Below, piece after piece: positions 1 to 11,786 of a stretch of 64,000 nt of DNA (position 1 is the stretch's first letter; every line of letters begins with the position of its first letter). Below the pieces are notes generated by a model. That model did not search any database. It was not told the DNA's origin and saw only the letters and a program-made list of their open reading frames with translations. Location of the stretch: the NCBI GenBank assembly GCA_026545225.1, contig CM048845.1:53606033-53670032 (forward strand), given 5' to 3'. Made by a program: the position numbers and the translations under genes. The stretch comes from Cornus controversa (Eukaryota > Streptophyta > Magnoliopsida > Cornales > Cornaceae).

Positions 1-2880
1 CCAAATTGCAGCAAGGACAATTGCCAGCCCATATATTATACATATTATTTTTCCCTCTTTTTTCTCACTCATGCTTGCCAGCCTATATATTATATATATA
101 ACACTCAACCAACCACACACTAACCCACATATTATATATATAAATATAAATAATATACATATATATAAATAACCCATATATTATATATATAATTATTTAA
201 TTTTTTCTCTCTCCTCTATTTGGAAAATGTGCAAGCATGACAATTAGTACTATATTACTTTGAATTGCATTGCACATTTAGCATGAGCATGTGAAAATCA
301 TCTTCATCCATTGGCAAGCATACAGTGAAGGTGGTGAGCTCAATTGGATGGTGAATCCTCTTAACGAGTGGCAGAGTAATCTAGGGGGGAGCCTCGTGGG
401 GTAATCTGGTGAGGAAACCCGTGGAGTAGTCCGGTGAGGAGCTCTAGTTAGGTAAAAGAGGATGATCCAATAAAATCAGAGTCCTACAATGAGGTGATCC
501 AGATAGGAGCCTCAATTAGATGGGATTGGATGATCCAGGGAATTAGAGTCCAATGGATGTATGGAGAGCATGAGGGAGTTGTGTATATCATGTTGCACCA
601 TATGTTGCTTATGATATGGTTGAAATATACAGATATTTGCGTAACATGATTAAATGCAAATGTATGTTTATGTGGCATTCATGAAACTTACGGAATTGTG
701 TTTTAGACATTCTTACTGAGTGTGTCGTAGCTCATCCCACGAGTATTAACTCTTTTCTGGAAATGGAACAGAGGTGATGAAGTCTCCCCAATGGTGAGTT
801 AGAGTGGAGCAAGATTGGTTTCATTTAAAGACATGTAATATTTTATTTGAATACATGTCTGGTAAGGGCTTCGGTTTGAATTGAACAAACTTGACTTTTG
901 ACAAGGTAGAACCCGCTAAAAATTTTGGAAGGTGCTTGGATAGCCTTCAAATTCAAGGTAGGGGTGTCTTTTCCTTCCTTTCATCGATTCTCTAGGGTTT
1001 TTGTGAAGTATGGATGTGTAGTATGAGTTAGAGGGGTAGAATGTTGTGTTCTTGATTTTCACTTACGTATATATACATGCTTAAGTGTCCTTCATATGAT
1101 ATATGTGATTTATATGAGATACATTAGTCTATGCATGTTAAATATGAGTTATGTGACACTTATACATGGAATGCATGATGTATGTGGCTTATATGAGTAT
1201 TATACATAATAATTGGTGTACTTGACATGCTAGTTATAGCTCACTTGTATTTTGCATATATGGTATATGTTAAGTTGAGAAGCATGAGGTTCATTAGGTT
1301 TAATTGAGTCATGACTTGAGTTGGTTGCATTTTTGAATGCCACATGTTTGAAAAAATGCATCAAAGGAAGTGATCTTCTATGCTAACGCATTTGATAATA
1401 GTTGTGAGTAGATGTTACATGCAATGTAATATGTTTGTTGTGCTTGTCTAGCATAGGTTGCGAAGTGGAATGTGTGTCGAGGAAATTGAACTATGAAGAT
1501 GGATACATAAGGAAAGTGTGATGAACTTGTGGTTCCAATTGGTGGAAAACGGGTTCCTCTCTATCAATTGGCAATTCTCAATTGAGGAGGAACCGTAGTG
1601 ACGATCTTGAGGTTGACCGATGCCAACATATGATAATCTTAGAGATTGCAAAAATCTTAGTTTATGAGGTTGAGAGGTCCATTGTGACATTCTGGAAATT
1701 CGTGGAGGTTGAGTGGTTAAGTTGGTGAAGAACTTGGTTATTGGTCGTGAGTTAGGATATGTGTTATATGATTTTGTGGGTGTGTGTGATTAAGTGTATA
1801 CTTGCTATTTTGTTTCATGATTCCTTTGTTGATAGCATGGGCATTTAAACATGCCATATAATGTAGGATGAAATGATGCATATCATGTAGGTCGGCATCG
1901 AGTCGATGCTTAGGCGGGTTTGGTTATCTCTACTAAGCCGCCGTAGTGCTCAACCCTTTCCCCCCAACATCTTTTAGGTTATGCGTCAAGGATGGATTGA
2001 GGGGACTTGATAGTCACTTGTGGGTGTTTGGAATACATTGGCACTTACACGAATTTTGAGGTTTGAGTATAAACTATATATGTATTGTGACTATCCATGC
2101 TGGCTTGTGGCATGTGACTTTATTTTGAGACTATAGCTACAATTGTATAAATGTAATTTGTGTATTATTTTTGGAGCCTATGTGTGTATAGAATGATCTC
2201 ATTTGAATAAATGATTTATGTACATTATGAATGTGTTTTGGACTATATTGTTCATACGTAATGTATGAGGATAATGGGTCTACAGAAATCCAAATGTATG
2301 AGTAAACATGAGCACGGTTTAATGCTTGTGAATGATATAGGTTCCTTTCTTGCATGATGTTAGAGTTGTATGAAATGATTATGTTGATAGGAAGGACCTA
2401 GAATGCCAAGAATAAACAATTGCATAGTTGCAAGATTTTCTACAGGTGCATAAGTCCAGGCACTTCAATATATCAAAATGCCCATTTCGATGGATCGTTC
2501 CATCGATACATCAAAATGGCAGAAACAATCCATCAAAAAACCTACAGGATTTTAGAAACCCAAAAGTCCCGAGAGTGGTTTTTGGATGATACTTGTGCGA
2601 TACTTGTGCGATGCATTAAACCTATGATGCATCGAAATCATAATTTCGATACATCAAAATGCATGCCAGGCAGAAATTTTAAAATGCCTTGGGACAGAGA
2701 TGGGGCGTTGTATATCAACCTCAATAGGGCTTGTTAAGTCTGCAACACATGGTCATATGTACGTGCACATGAATTAGGCTTCCACAATGAGATTAATGAT
2801 TAGATAGGTGATTGGTGGTTTGGATGATGTTATAACCTAGTCACCTGTGATTTTCGGAGAATGAAAATTGGGGCCTGACA
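1..2880 (+). mobile_element. Partial LTR of a Tekay/Del-like chromovirus
   Basis: This long non-coding stretch ends in CCTGACA and is followed two bases later by a primer-binding-like sequence and then by a chromovirus gag, so it reads as the 3' part of a 5' LTR whose start lies left of the window. It is rich in ATG/CAT words and TA runs and has no ORF worth calling. Around 690-780 it carries the LTR-like phrase 'actgagtgtgtcgtagctca'. Around 2470-2665 it holds short CGAT-containing inverted repeats. The assignment rests on position relative to the primer site and gag; no second LTR copy is in the window to confirm it. Confidence 0.6.
22..210. repeat. AT-rich degenerate tandem repeat
   Basis: About four imperfect copies of a unit built on CCCATATATTATATATATA, spaced 45-60 bases apart and separated by A/T-rich filler. 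It looks like simple-sequence expansion inside the LTR. No function is evident. Confidence 0.6.
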
Positions 2881-2883
2881 ACT

Positions 2884-2895
2884 TGGTATCAAAGT
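2884..2895 (+). promoter_or_regulatory. Primer-binding-like site 1 (tRNA-Met type)
   Basis: TGGTATCAAAGT lies three bases after the LTR end. It resembles the tRNA-Met site TGGTATCAGAGC used by many plant Ty3/gypsy elements, with a mismatch at the eighth base and a divergent end. A better copy lies 92 bases downstream. Confidence 0.6.
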
Positions 2896-2975
2896 GTGGT
2901 GCCATAGTGAGATAGGTGAGATGATAAGCTTGTCACCCTTGGTTTTCGAAGAACAAATATTGGACCTTGACGACT

Positions 2976-2989
2976 TGGTATCAGAGCAC
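2976..2989 (+). promoter_or_regulatory. Primer-binding-like site 2 (tRNA-Met type)
   Basis: TGGTATCAGAGCAC matches the tRNA-Met primer-site consensus better than the first copy. The sequence before it ('ggttttcgaagaac' then 'ggaccttgacgac') resembles the LTR end before copy 1 ('gattttcggagaat' then 'gggcctgacaac'), so LTR end plus primer site appear duplicated in tandem. Confidence 0.6.
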
Positions 2990-3310
2990 TAGGTCTGAAT
3001 ACCTAGGGATGATGGGAAAAGGTTGAACCACGTTTTGATGTTTGAAAGCATTTAATGATTTGAACCTTAGGTTTTCGACGAAGGGTGGGAATTTGATGTG
3101 TGTTTAGTTGAGATTAAAAACTTTGACTTGAGATTTGTATTGGATATATAACTTTTATAGTGTCATATGAAATATGATTTGATGCTTACATATTTAAAAT
3201 AAACGTACAATTTTGGATGATTTGGCTTGAGATTTAAGTGTCTTCTTATTGTCTATACAACAACATACCACCACGAAGAGTTTATAACAGGTCAGATATA
3301 GTCCCTATGA

Positions 3311-3749
3311 ATGGAGACTCAGGCTCGACCTAGAGCAGATTGACCTAGAGCAGCTCCTAGTAGGATGATGTTGACATTGAGGCATATCAGGAACCATAAT
3401 CCACCATCGTACGACGGAGGGTCTGACCCTATGGTGGTCGAGAATTGGATAGATGAGATGGTCGAACTCCTTACCACACTTGAGGTAGAGAAGAACTTGA
3501 AGGTGAAAGTGGCCGCCCATTATCTTAAGGGTGAGGCCAAACCTTGGTGGAAATCCATTGGGAACCATCATGAAATTGAAGTAATGAACTGGAATATGTT
3601 CGGAGCGTTATTCTTCAAAAACTATTTGCCAATAACGATGAAAGATAGCTTGAGATGAGAGTTTTATGATTTGCTTCAGGGGAATATGACCGTTATGGAG
3701 TACGAGACCAAGCTCACATCATTGGATTGTTTTGCACAAGAGGTGATCC
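3311..3749 (+). pseudogene. gag: Chromovirus (Tekay/Del-like) gag, 5' part
   Basis: Gag forms the capsid-like particle of the retrotransposon. The frame starts at ATG 3311 and includes the chromovirus features 'NPPSYDGGSDPMVVENWIDE', 'HYLKGEAKPWWKS', 'FFKNYLP' and 'LLQGNMTVMEYETKLTSL'. It carries in-frame TGA codons at 3341-3343 and 3656-3658, both at positions where CGA (Arg) is expected. It is cut at 3749 by the CACTA insertion and resumes at 24468 in the same frame once one TCC duplication is removed. It is a dead copy. Confidence 0.8.
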
Positions 3750-4012
3750 CACTATAAGAAATTTAGCCTTTAACGACAGGCCTTTTACGGCGGGCCCGCA
3801 TAGCCCGTGGTGGAAAGTCACTTCCTACGACGGGCTCGTGCAGCCCGTGGTAGAAAGTTACTTTCTACGACGGGCCCGCATAGCCCGTTGTAGAAAATAA
3901 TTTTCACCACGGGCTACTTGGGCCCGTGGTAGAAAGAGACTTTCCATCACGGGCAGAGCCCGTGTTGGAAACATTTATTTTTATCAAGGACATTGCCCGT
4001 GATGGATGGTCT
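3750..4012 (+). repeat. Left TIR and subterminal palindromic repeats of the CACTA element
   Basis: After CACTATAAGAAA come about five units in which 'ACGGGC' and 'GCCCGT' flank a short centre and are joined by 'GGTAGAAAG' or 'CTTTCTAC'. Each unit is close to a self-complementary hairpin. They match the array at the right end (24098-24464) and are the probable transposase-complex binding sites. Confidence 0.8.
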
Positions 4013-4439
4013 ATTTCTTTGTTATTTAGAATTAGACTTTGCGCGGTGTTTTTTTTTTAAAGAGAATTAAACTTCCCGCGATGATCCCAAACACAACATT
4101 CTCGTCTGATACCCTAACCCTCTCTTTCTCTCTGTCCCTTCCTCGAATCGAAGCATGTTAAACAAAGCTCTAACCCTCGTTTGGTATCAAAGTCCTAACC
4201 CTCGCCTAACATTCATCAGCGTGATCAAACAACAACTGAAGCCCTAACCTCTTTAGTTTGAGTTATATTTTTCCAGATCGCAATCGAATCAAAGATACTT
4301 GTCGTTCTCCTTCGCATCACTCATGCACACATTCTCATCTGATACCCTAACCCTTTCTAGTTGAATTGAGATTGGTAACTCTCACTGCCTAGATCTCTGT
4401 TATCTCTTACTCTCCTTATAGATATATACATATGTGATA

Positions 4440-4440
<1 letters not shown>

Positions 4441-4480
<40 letters not shown>
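4441..4480. repeat. (GT)n(AT)n microsatellite
   Basis: Twenty bases of GT repeat run directly into twenty bases of AT repeat. Confidence 0.9.
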
Positions 4481-6846
4481 CTCGCATTAGCTATTTTTTA
4501 ATCTAAGATGTTTGTTGGGGGACTTTTGGAGCTGATGGTTGTATGTGTAGGTTTATGCTCTGTTTGCGACTGTAGGGGTGGCTATATGGATTTGCAGAGT
4601 GCACTTGTATGTATACTTCTCAAATTTAAAATTTTATTGAATAGTAATCTTGTGGTGTAAGTGTATATCAGAGGATATGTTACAATCCTTAATTTTGAGC
4701 TACTTTATCCAAAATTTTGCTGGGTAAAATAGATGTCAGTGTACAACAATCATTTTTTTTATATATATAAAAAGAAAATTAGAAATCAATTATATTAATG
4801 TTATTGATTATCAGTAGTACCTCAAGGATTCTCTTATTGTAACTTTTTTTTCTCTCAGAGATTAATAATTTTTTCTAACCAATTAATTGCATTTTTATGT
4901 TCTTAAGGTTTTTACAATTTTACATATTCATCAAACAAATAAAGATGGATCATATCATATTAGATACTTAGAAAGATACTTAGAAAGAAAATAACTTCAG
5001 AATTCTTCCAAAAATTTAGTAGTTATATTTTTCAAATGATTTTAGGACTACTCATGCTTACTTCCCTTACATGCCTATTCTCATTTTCAAATTGGTTCTT
5101 GCTAATCATTTTCTTGATATTTCTCATGTGTTCCTTTTGAAATTTGTAATGCTTCAGATCCTGAAATTTGATTAGGACTACGAAAATAAAAAATAAAGAA
5201 AGAAATAAATCAAATTCTTGGATGGTTTGCTACTCCTTTAATGTCAAATATTGGCATCTAAGTTGCAAATCTTATTTTCTTATTTTAATTTATCCCCTCC
5301 CATAGTTGCTGATTTGGTGGGTTGGATCAAGAGGCTCTTGGTCATTATTGTTTAATTAATATGGATTCTAAAAATTTGTAATTTTACCATCCAAAAGTGT
5401 TGAATTGATTCAGATCATGTAAATGAGCTAGTCCCTATGATAAAGTATAAAAATCCTGACCTGACCCCTGCTTCTATCAACTCTATTATACAACTATGTA
5501 ATATGGTATTCTAGTGTGTCTTATATAAGCTAGGGCCCAGGGCCAATTAATATTATAAAATGAAGACCTAACCCCTTAAATTTCTTAATCAAGACAAGTA
5601 TGTAACAAATAACACTTCTGTTTTCTCTAGACCAATCAATGCTCACATCTCTCAACTCATAACCCAATGCTCACACTCTACCCATAAAACAGTGTTCTCA
5701 GTATTTGGTTATACTACTGATCACCTGATTCCACTCTTCCAATCATATGTATTATAAATAATTTTCAATTTCAATTTGTCTTTTGAGAATTCTTGGTTGT
5801 AGCATTTTCTACCATTATCATTTTATGAGAAATCTGATTTTATTATATAATTCTAAGTGTTTTATTAGTCAATGTTATTAACCTATTTGATCTTTTATTA
5901 GATTGAAATGTTACTTTGAAAATCTTTGTCATGACTATATGGTTTCACCAATTTTTGATGATATCATTTTTCCCCCTTTTTTATAGTTTGATAGGTATTA
6001 TAGCTTGTTTTGATGAAGTACTTATATTTTGGAAGTCTTGTAGCATCATCCCACAACAACCTGAAAGATAATAAAATTAAATAAAGAAAAAGAAAATAAC
6101 ATTAATGAGCAAAAGTGAAGGCCTGTTCAAAATTGTATGCAATTTGAAAAAGGTAAGCATATGGAACTCCATGGGCTTACATTTTGAAAATTTTCAGTAG
6201 TCCGAGAATGTTCACATTCAGATGCAGGTATTTGTTCTTTTAAATATGCCCGACTAATAGTTTCTTTTCACCCCAAGTTCATTTGTTTCTATCTTCCTTT
6301 TGGTTTGATAAAGGTGGTGCCTGTGTTCAGTGTGTATACTATAGAAATCTTACTTCTGTGGTGTTTTTATGTGCCAAAAATAGTGTAAAAGAAATTGTGA
6401 TTTTGTTTGTTCACTGTGTATTTATAGGTTTTGGTATATGCCTTTTGAATTCTTGATAACAAAGCTGCTAAAAAGTCAAAACTACTGTTGAGATTGGAAA
6501 AATTATGACTTAAACTTTGTGGTTTATGTGTAGTCACACTAGAAGTGAAATTGTTTCATGGAACATTGTGGAAATGTAAAGAAGTTAAAAATGAAGTGCT
6601 GATAATGGAATAATTACTTTTTAATATGGAATTTTGATGGGGTGTGCTTTTGACTTGTCTATGCATTTAACATCTTGTTCTAATAGTGTTGGGTTCCAAT
6701 TGAGATATGTTGACCCATCACTATATTCAATTTGAGAAATGTATCATCATAAACATCATGCACATAAATTGTTGTCAAACCTGTCTTAGTAAAATGAAAA
6801 TACATGGGCAACTTTGTTTATGGTTGCAATATTTCAATGTCAAAAA

Positions 6847-6972
6847 GGAGATTCTCATAGAGGCATTGTTGGAGGTGATTGTACAATCCCTAAGGATGCA
6901 TTCTCAGAGTATTTGAGCCACTATCATAATCTACGACAACTTTATGGGTATAGCTTCTTAAACTTCAATCTT
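6847..6972 (+). pseudogene. Candidate relict exon inside the CACTA element
   Basis: The frame from 6847 is open to a TGA at 6973. Its first part reads 'GDSHRGIVGGDCTIPKDAFS', followed by 'YLSHYHNLRQLY', far less low-complexity than neighbouring frames. It follows an AAAAAG that could be a splice acceptor, and GGGTATAG at 6945 lies where a donor might be. I do not recognise the protein. It could be part of the element's own second gene or a captured host exon; chance is not excluded. Confidence 0.3.
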
Positions 6973-8560
6973 TGAAAATGGTTTGAGTAGTCATATTTCA
7001 TGTTCTTAAGTTCAATTAGAAGTAATTTCTTCAATATTGACAGTAGCTTAGAAATCTGAATGTCTTTGAGCTCCAAATATGTATAACTGCTATATAGTTT
7101 TAAGACTTCTAGCTTGCTGGGGTTAGGGTATGCTGCCTTTTCAGTCTACAGTCAAGTTTAACACATGTCTCTAGGCCTCACTCTTACATATTCACTATTA
7201 TAGCAAGCATTTGGCACCCATTTTAATAAAGACCCTTCTGAACCTCTTTTATGATCTTACTTTGCTGTCAAAATGAACTTTGGGGCAAATTTTGTTTTAA
7301 AAAATGTATGGGTAGCAGCTTAAGCTCTAAGCATGTGTAATTTATTATATTAATTCTGATTTTCCTCTTTTAAAGATTAACTTGAGGTTGCTCCACATTT
7401 TCATATCCTAAAATTCCCAAAAGTTGAGTGAACAATAACTGTCAAGTCTAAATAGCTATTGTCATGTTCTTATTGTTTATATTTTGATCTAAATATGACC
7501 TAAGTGCTTGAACACCTCTCAGTATACTTGTTAAGTCATGTTTAACTATAATTTTCCAAGATTATGCATGAAATTCATTTTTTATACCCAATGATAAATT
7601 CTAATGCACTTTTCATTGTCAAAAACCCATCTACTATCTAATTAAGCTTTTAAACTGAGTCTTGTGTTGATATGCCACATAAGCAAGTGTTTTTTAGTAT
7701 ATTGGATCTGTTTTCACAGAGTTGAAACTTGAATAGGGGCTCTTATACAATTTCATATCCTAGAACCTCACCTTAGCACAAATTTTGCTGTCAAAATGCA
7801 CTTTATTGTCAAATTTATTTTGAAAAAGGTTTATGCAACTGATTAAGTCCCAACTTATGTACTTTATCATAATAACACTATTTTTTGCTTAGTTGATGTT
7901 TGATTAGAAGCTGTTATCCATTTCAATACCTTGAAACCCCTAAAATATTTAAGTGAAGAGTGTATATCAAGTCTATAATGTTGTTGTCATGTTCTTAAGT
8001 AGTTTTAATTGTATGTGACTAATCATCTTAGCTTGAAAGGTTATGAGCATACATATGTAAATCTGTTAAGTGCATAAGAGTGAATTCATGTAGGCTTGCT
8101 GGTTCACCAAATTTGACATCCTAAAACCCTATTTGTACGTGTTGCTGTCAAGTTATTAGACCATTGCTTATACTAGGTTTGGTCCGATGTACTTCTTAAT
8201 TGTCAAGTTTTAGCTTTTCATCGAATCTGGTAGTTGTTATTGTTCACCAATTTCATCATCTACGCACTTTTAAGCATCCCATGATCTGGATGGTAGGAAT
8301 TGATAATTGACATCTTATGGTCATAAGTTTGTTGGAACTAAAGTGGTTTCATAATCTAATTGTCAACTTAAATTTAGAAAGGCTGGTAGTGGACAGAGTT
8401 CTTGCAATATTCACTCCCCATTGATAGAAACCTTGGTCCTTGCCTGCTTGCCACTGTTTTGAAATTTGAAGTTCCAATTCCATTATTATGAATACAGAGG
8501 GCTGTCAGGACTTACCTACTGTATAAGTAACTCTTTATCTAATTGGTTGTGCTTGGTTTA

Positions 8561-9979
8561 TGATGTGGCTAAACTCGGATTAAATTGTAAGCTTAATTTT
8601 TGCCCTTTTTATCAAAATATAATTTAACCACTCGCAAGAGCACGAATCTTTGTAGATAAGGTTCTATATAGAGGGTATCGATCCCACGAGGACTAGTCGC
8701 AATTGTTTTAAAGAAAGATTAATTCTACTTTAATTCTAAAAACAGGTTTTTGGATTTTTTGTTTATAATCTATTGCATGAATGAAATGACAATAAAATTA
8801 AAGAGTTGAGTTGGGAGAGAGAGCTAGGGGTTGGTTTCCACCACTAGCCATTCACATGTTCATAAGTGTAGCAAGCATGGGATTCATTAATTAAATGCTT
8901 AACAATGTCATTAGGCTTGTGACCTCAATGACATATCAAAAGATCAATGTGTGTGCTAACCTATCATAATCCATCTTCAACAAGCATAGCTCTTCAACCT
9001 AACTAAATACCTAATTACCCTACTCTCTAAGTGAACCCTACATGCATCCAAACTACTTTGTCTTGGCATGGTCTATACAAGCAAACATCACACATTCATT
9101 TAAACACCATTATCTAGCCATCATTTGCACTTCTTGTGGAATATGCAAATGTTGTGCATTCAAGTGACAAAATCTACTCTAAGACAAGAATAAATTCCAA
9201 ATCAAATGAATATATAAGAAATGTATTTGTGTACATATTCACTAGGCTAAATAATCAACATTTAACTACAAATCCCCAAGTGCTACAAAAGTGAACAAGT
9301 TTACATGGCTAGGTGTGTCAACCACACCCTAGTAGAGGAGTTAGTTGGTCATGGCAGCCTTGCACCCTTCCATTGATGAAGAAAGTGAAGCTTCTTGGTC
9401 TGGTTCAGCTCCTCTTCTTCCTCTCCCGAAGGTCTCTCCTTGGATGGTCTGATGTATGTTGAGAGATATGAGATATATGGCTTCTTTGTGCTTTTAAGGC
9501 TCCTTTTTCAACCTTGGGGCCCACCATATATATATATATATCACTATATATATTCATTGTATCAAGAAGGTCCCCAAGGGTCTTGTTCAAGTCAGACAAT
9601 CCCCCTAAGTCGTGCAAAAAGGGGGATTTTGTTACAAGTGGGAAAGCAGGTGAGCAAGTGGCCAAGTGGGTTCTGCAGAATCTCGATCAATCGAGATTGA
9701 ATCTCGATTGATCGAGATTTCGATCAATCGAAATGAGATCTCGATCAATCGAGATCTCGATTGATCGAGATCAACATCTCGATTGATCGAGATGCCTTTG
9801 GCTGCAATTCTGAATTTTTCTCTTCAGCTGCAAATAGCTTCAAACTTTGCTCCATTTACTCTAATACCTGCAATACATCAAAAATACAAAAATATCGTAA
9901 ACATATCTCGGTAAACGTAAAAACGGAACTAACATATGCAATAAAGAGGGTTCAAATGCGTAGAATTGAACACTTATCA
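8561..9979 (-). repeat. Ath1 3' LTR
   Basis: On the minus strand it begins TGATAAGTG and ends CCACATCA, keeping the TG...CA ends. It contains six copies of an 18-bp palindrome (9680-9793) where the partner LTR has four. Short ORFs inside it are not genes. Confidence 0.95.
9680..9793. repeat. Six-copy palindrome array in Ath1 3' LTR
   Basis: Copies of ATCTCGATCAATCGAGAT or its reverse complement lie almost back to back. Eight-base arms flank a CA or TG centre; one copy has shorter TTCGAT/ATCGAA arms. The other LTR has four copies. Confidence 0.95.
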
Positions 9980-10016
9980 CATCCCCAAACTTACATATTG
10001 CTAGTCCCTTAGCAAT
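9980..10016 (-). promoter_or_regulatory. Ath1 polypurine tract and upstream hairpin
   Basis: Read on the minus strand, AAGTTTGGGGATG (9980-9992) directly precedes the 3' LTR and is the plus-strand primer site. Four bases upstream is a hairpin (9997-10016) with arms ATTGCTA/TAGCAAT and loop AGGGAC. The same hairpin precedes the tract in AthA and AthB. Confidence 0.85.
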
Positions 10017-10462
10017 ACGATATTACATAACTGAAATTAACTATATTATACAAAAGTTGAATCATGCTCAGTCTTCAACTAGATAAAGGGCGATCATCCG
10101 TTCATTTCACATTTGGCAAATGCAACAAGTATTACAGAACTATGTGGTCATTAGCAAAAATGGACTTGCACAAGCTATAAATAAACGACGGTCCCCACAT
10201 AATGGCCAGTCCAAACAAACATACCAATTCCGACCCCAAAATCCTCTTTGAAAAGTGAACATGCATTCTAACGCTTGGCTTTTGTCATATTTGGAGAAGA
10301 AAACAAACAAATCTGTTTTTAAGAGAAAAACTCGTTGAAAACGCTCGACACTGCTGTTCATTATCGCAAAACATTCATGATTGCTCATGTGCGGATGACC
10401 GTGCAATGCTTAGCTCTTTTTGCTTTCTTGTAAGCCCATGTAGCGGCATTGGGCCAATGACT

Positions 10463-10484
10463 CCCAAACCAATTGGTTTTAGGG
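10463..10484 (-). ncRNA. Conserved 3'-region hairpin (block II), Ath1 copy
   Basis: In element sense: CCC, UA bulge, stem AAACC, loop AAUU, stem GGUUU, then GGG. AthA and AthB have the same shape with stem AAGCC, where a G-U pair replaces A-U. The flanking GGGAGTCA is also conserved. Confidence 0.55.
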
Positions 10485-11074
10485 CATTAGGTGAAGAAAC
10501 ACCCCTCGGACTTAATAACCAAGCTTACAAGGCGATGAGCGTAAGCAAGCCACCCGCTTATTACTGCTCAACCTTGCACACTTATACGCGAATAATCCCT
10601 GCTTTGAGGCATAGAAATTCGGTTTATTGAGTGAGAAGGCTTATTGCAAATTTTTCTCTTTTTCTCCCTTTGTTTTTTTTTTTTACAACAACCGGAAGAA
10701 CTTATTCTTTAAGTTGTTCAGATAAAAACAGAAATTTACAAAATTCTCCCTCAGACTTATACCCCGCAGTTTAAAATGCATGTGTACGAATTTGTGCGGT
10801 TAAGGACAAATTTAGGGCAAGAACTGTACGTGCTCGTATTTAGACAAAAATGTAGACCGTTCTAGCCTACTATATAGCTTGCAAAAGTGCGGGTATTTAC
10901 AATGTTAAGGTTCTTAACTACCTGCTGCATTTACCTCGGACATTTATTCGAATGATCTTCCTTTTAAAAGTAAGACATCATAGCAAGCATGCAAATATAT
11001 CAAAAACTGCTCTACAATGACACTCAATACTAAGACTGAACATTGCATGCATATGCAAGTGGTATAGCATACCG

Positions 11075-11109
11075 CACCCCCAAACTTATATGCAACATTG
11101 TCCTCAATG
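11075..11109 (-). promoter_or_regulatory. Internal hairpin plus polypurine-like module, Ath1
   Basis: In element sense the hairpin CATTG-AGGA-CAATG (11096-11109) is followed after eight bases by AAGTTTGGGGGTG (11075-11087), a near copy of the terminal polypurine tract. The same arrangement occurs in AthA and AthB. Confidence 0.65.
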
Positions 11110-11323
11110 CTTGGACAAGAAAAGCAAGGAAAGATATTACCGAAAGTGCAGAATGCGACAAAAATGGTAATCAATGCAGCGGTCATCCTGCAAATGAGAA
11201 AAATCTGCACGGAACACCCACTGGATACCACGAGCATTAAAAGGAACAAAAAGGATATGAAAAGAACATAATGAAATAATAATGCACAAACGGAAAATGT
11301 CAAGATCACTGCATATCTACGGG

Positions 11324-11465
11324 TCTGAATTGGTGTTTCCCAATTGTCAAAGAGGTCTATGCGATAAGATATTGACTATCTAGGCACGCTAACGTATAGC
11401 ATGCAAAGGGGCTGCCTTTCGTTATTAACGCCATACTGTATTGAAGCAATCTCCACAGTATTGGG
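11324..11465 (-). ncRNA. Conserved structured block I, Ath1 copy
   Basis: About 140 bases lying some 320 bases after ORF3, matching AthC 63731-63874 at roughly three quarters of positions by eye. It contains two adjacent hairpins in element sense. The first has AAAGG/CCTTT arms around CAGCC. The second (11384-11404) has arms GCATGC/GCGTGC and loop TATACGTTA. The arms differ from AthC at most positions but still pair. Probable structured RNA; function unknown. Confidence 0.65.
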
Positions 11466-11786
11466 AATTGAAACCAGGCGATAATAACCGAAAATCATCA
11501 ACTGAATCGCATATAACAATTAGACAAGTGGTACTACACACATAGTCAAAGTATAGAGAACAGAGATATTGATAGAAAGCAAAAATAAAGACAGTAAAGA
11601 TAACACATGGTAGTACAGAAAAAAGAAAAATAACTGAATTCCATAAATGGGAAAATGAGTTTAGTACACGGTGTACATGCAGGTGGAATACCCATAAAAA
11701 GAAAGACAACATAGCCAACATGGCCTATCAAAAAAATAAAAGAAGAAAAATACATAAAGTAAAATAGAAAAGACACATAGAAGCAG

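Larger units (their letters stand above)
4013..8555 (+). other. CACTA interior, left part, mostly non-coding
   Basis: Roughly 4.5 kb of T-rich, intron-like sequence. The first 350 bases are CT-rich and contain two copies of 'ctgataccctaaccct' (near 4110 and 4340), resembling a 5' untranslated leader. A 37-bp sequence at 4509-4546 recurs at 23220-23258. One open stretch at 6847-6972 looks exon-like. Nothing else codes for a recognisable protein. Confidence 0.5.
10017..11786 (-). other. Ath1 3' untranslated region
   Basis: About 1.8 kb without a credible ORF lies between ORF3 and the polypurine tract. It holds three segments conserved in other Athila copies in this window: a hairpin at 10463-10484, an internal hairpin plus polypurine-like module at 11075-11109, and a 140-bp block at 11324-11465. 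The rest is AT-rich and featureless to me. Confidence 0.7.

Noticed and set aside
9395-9711. ORFs of 65-101 codons inside the Ath1 LTR, repeated at 20688-21111
   Set aside because: They recur only because the LTR is duplicated; they are low-complexity, overlap on both strands and have no conserved protein features.
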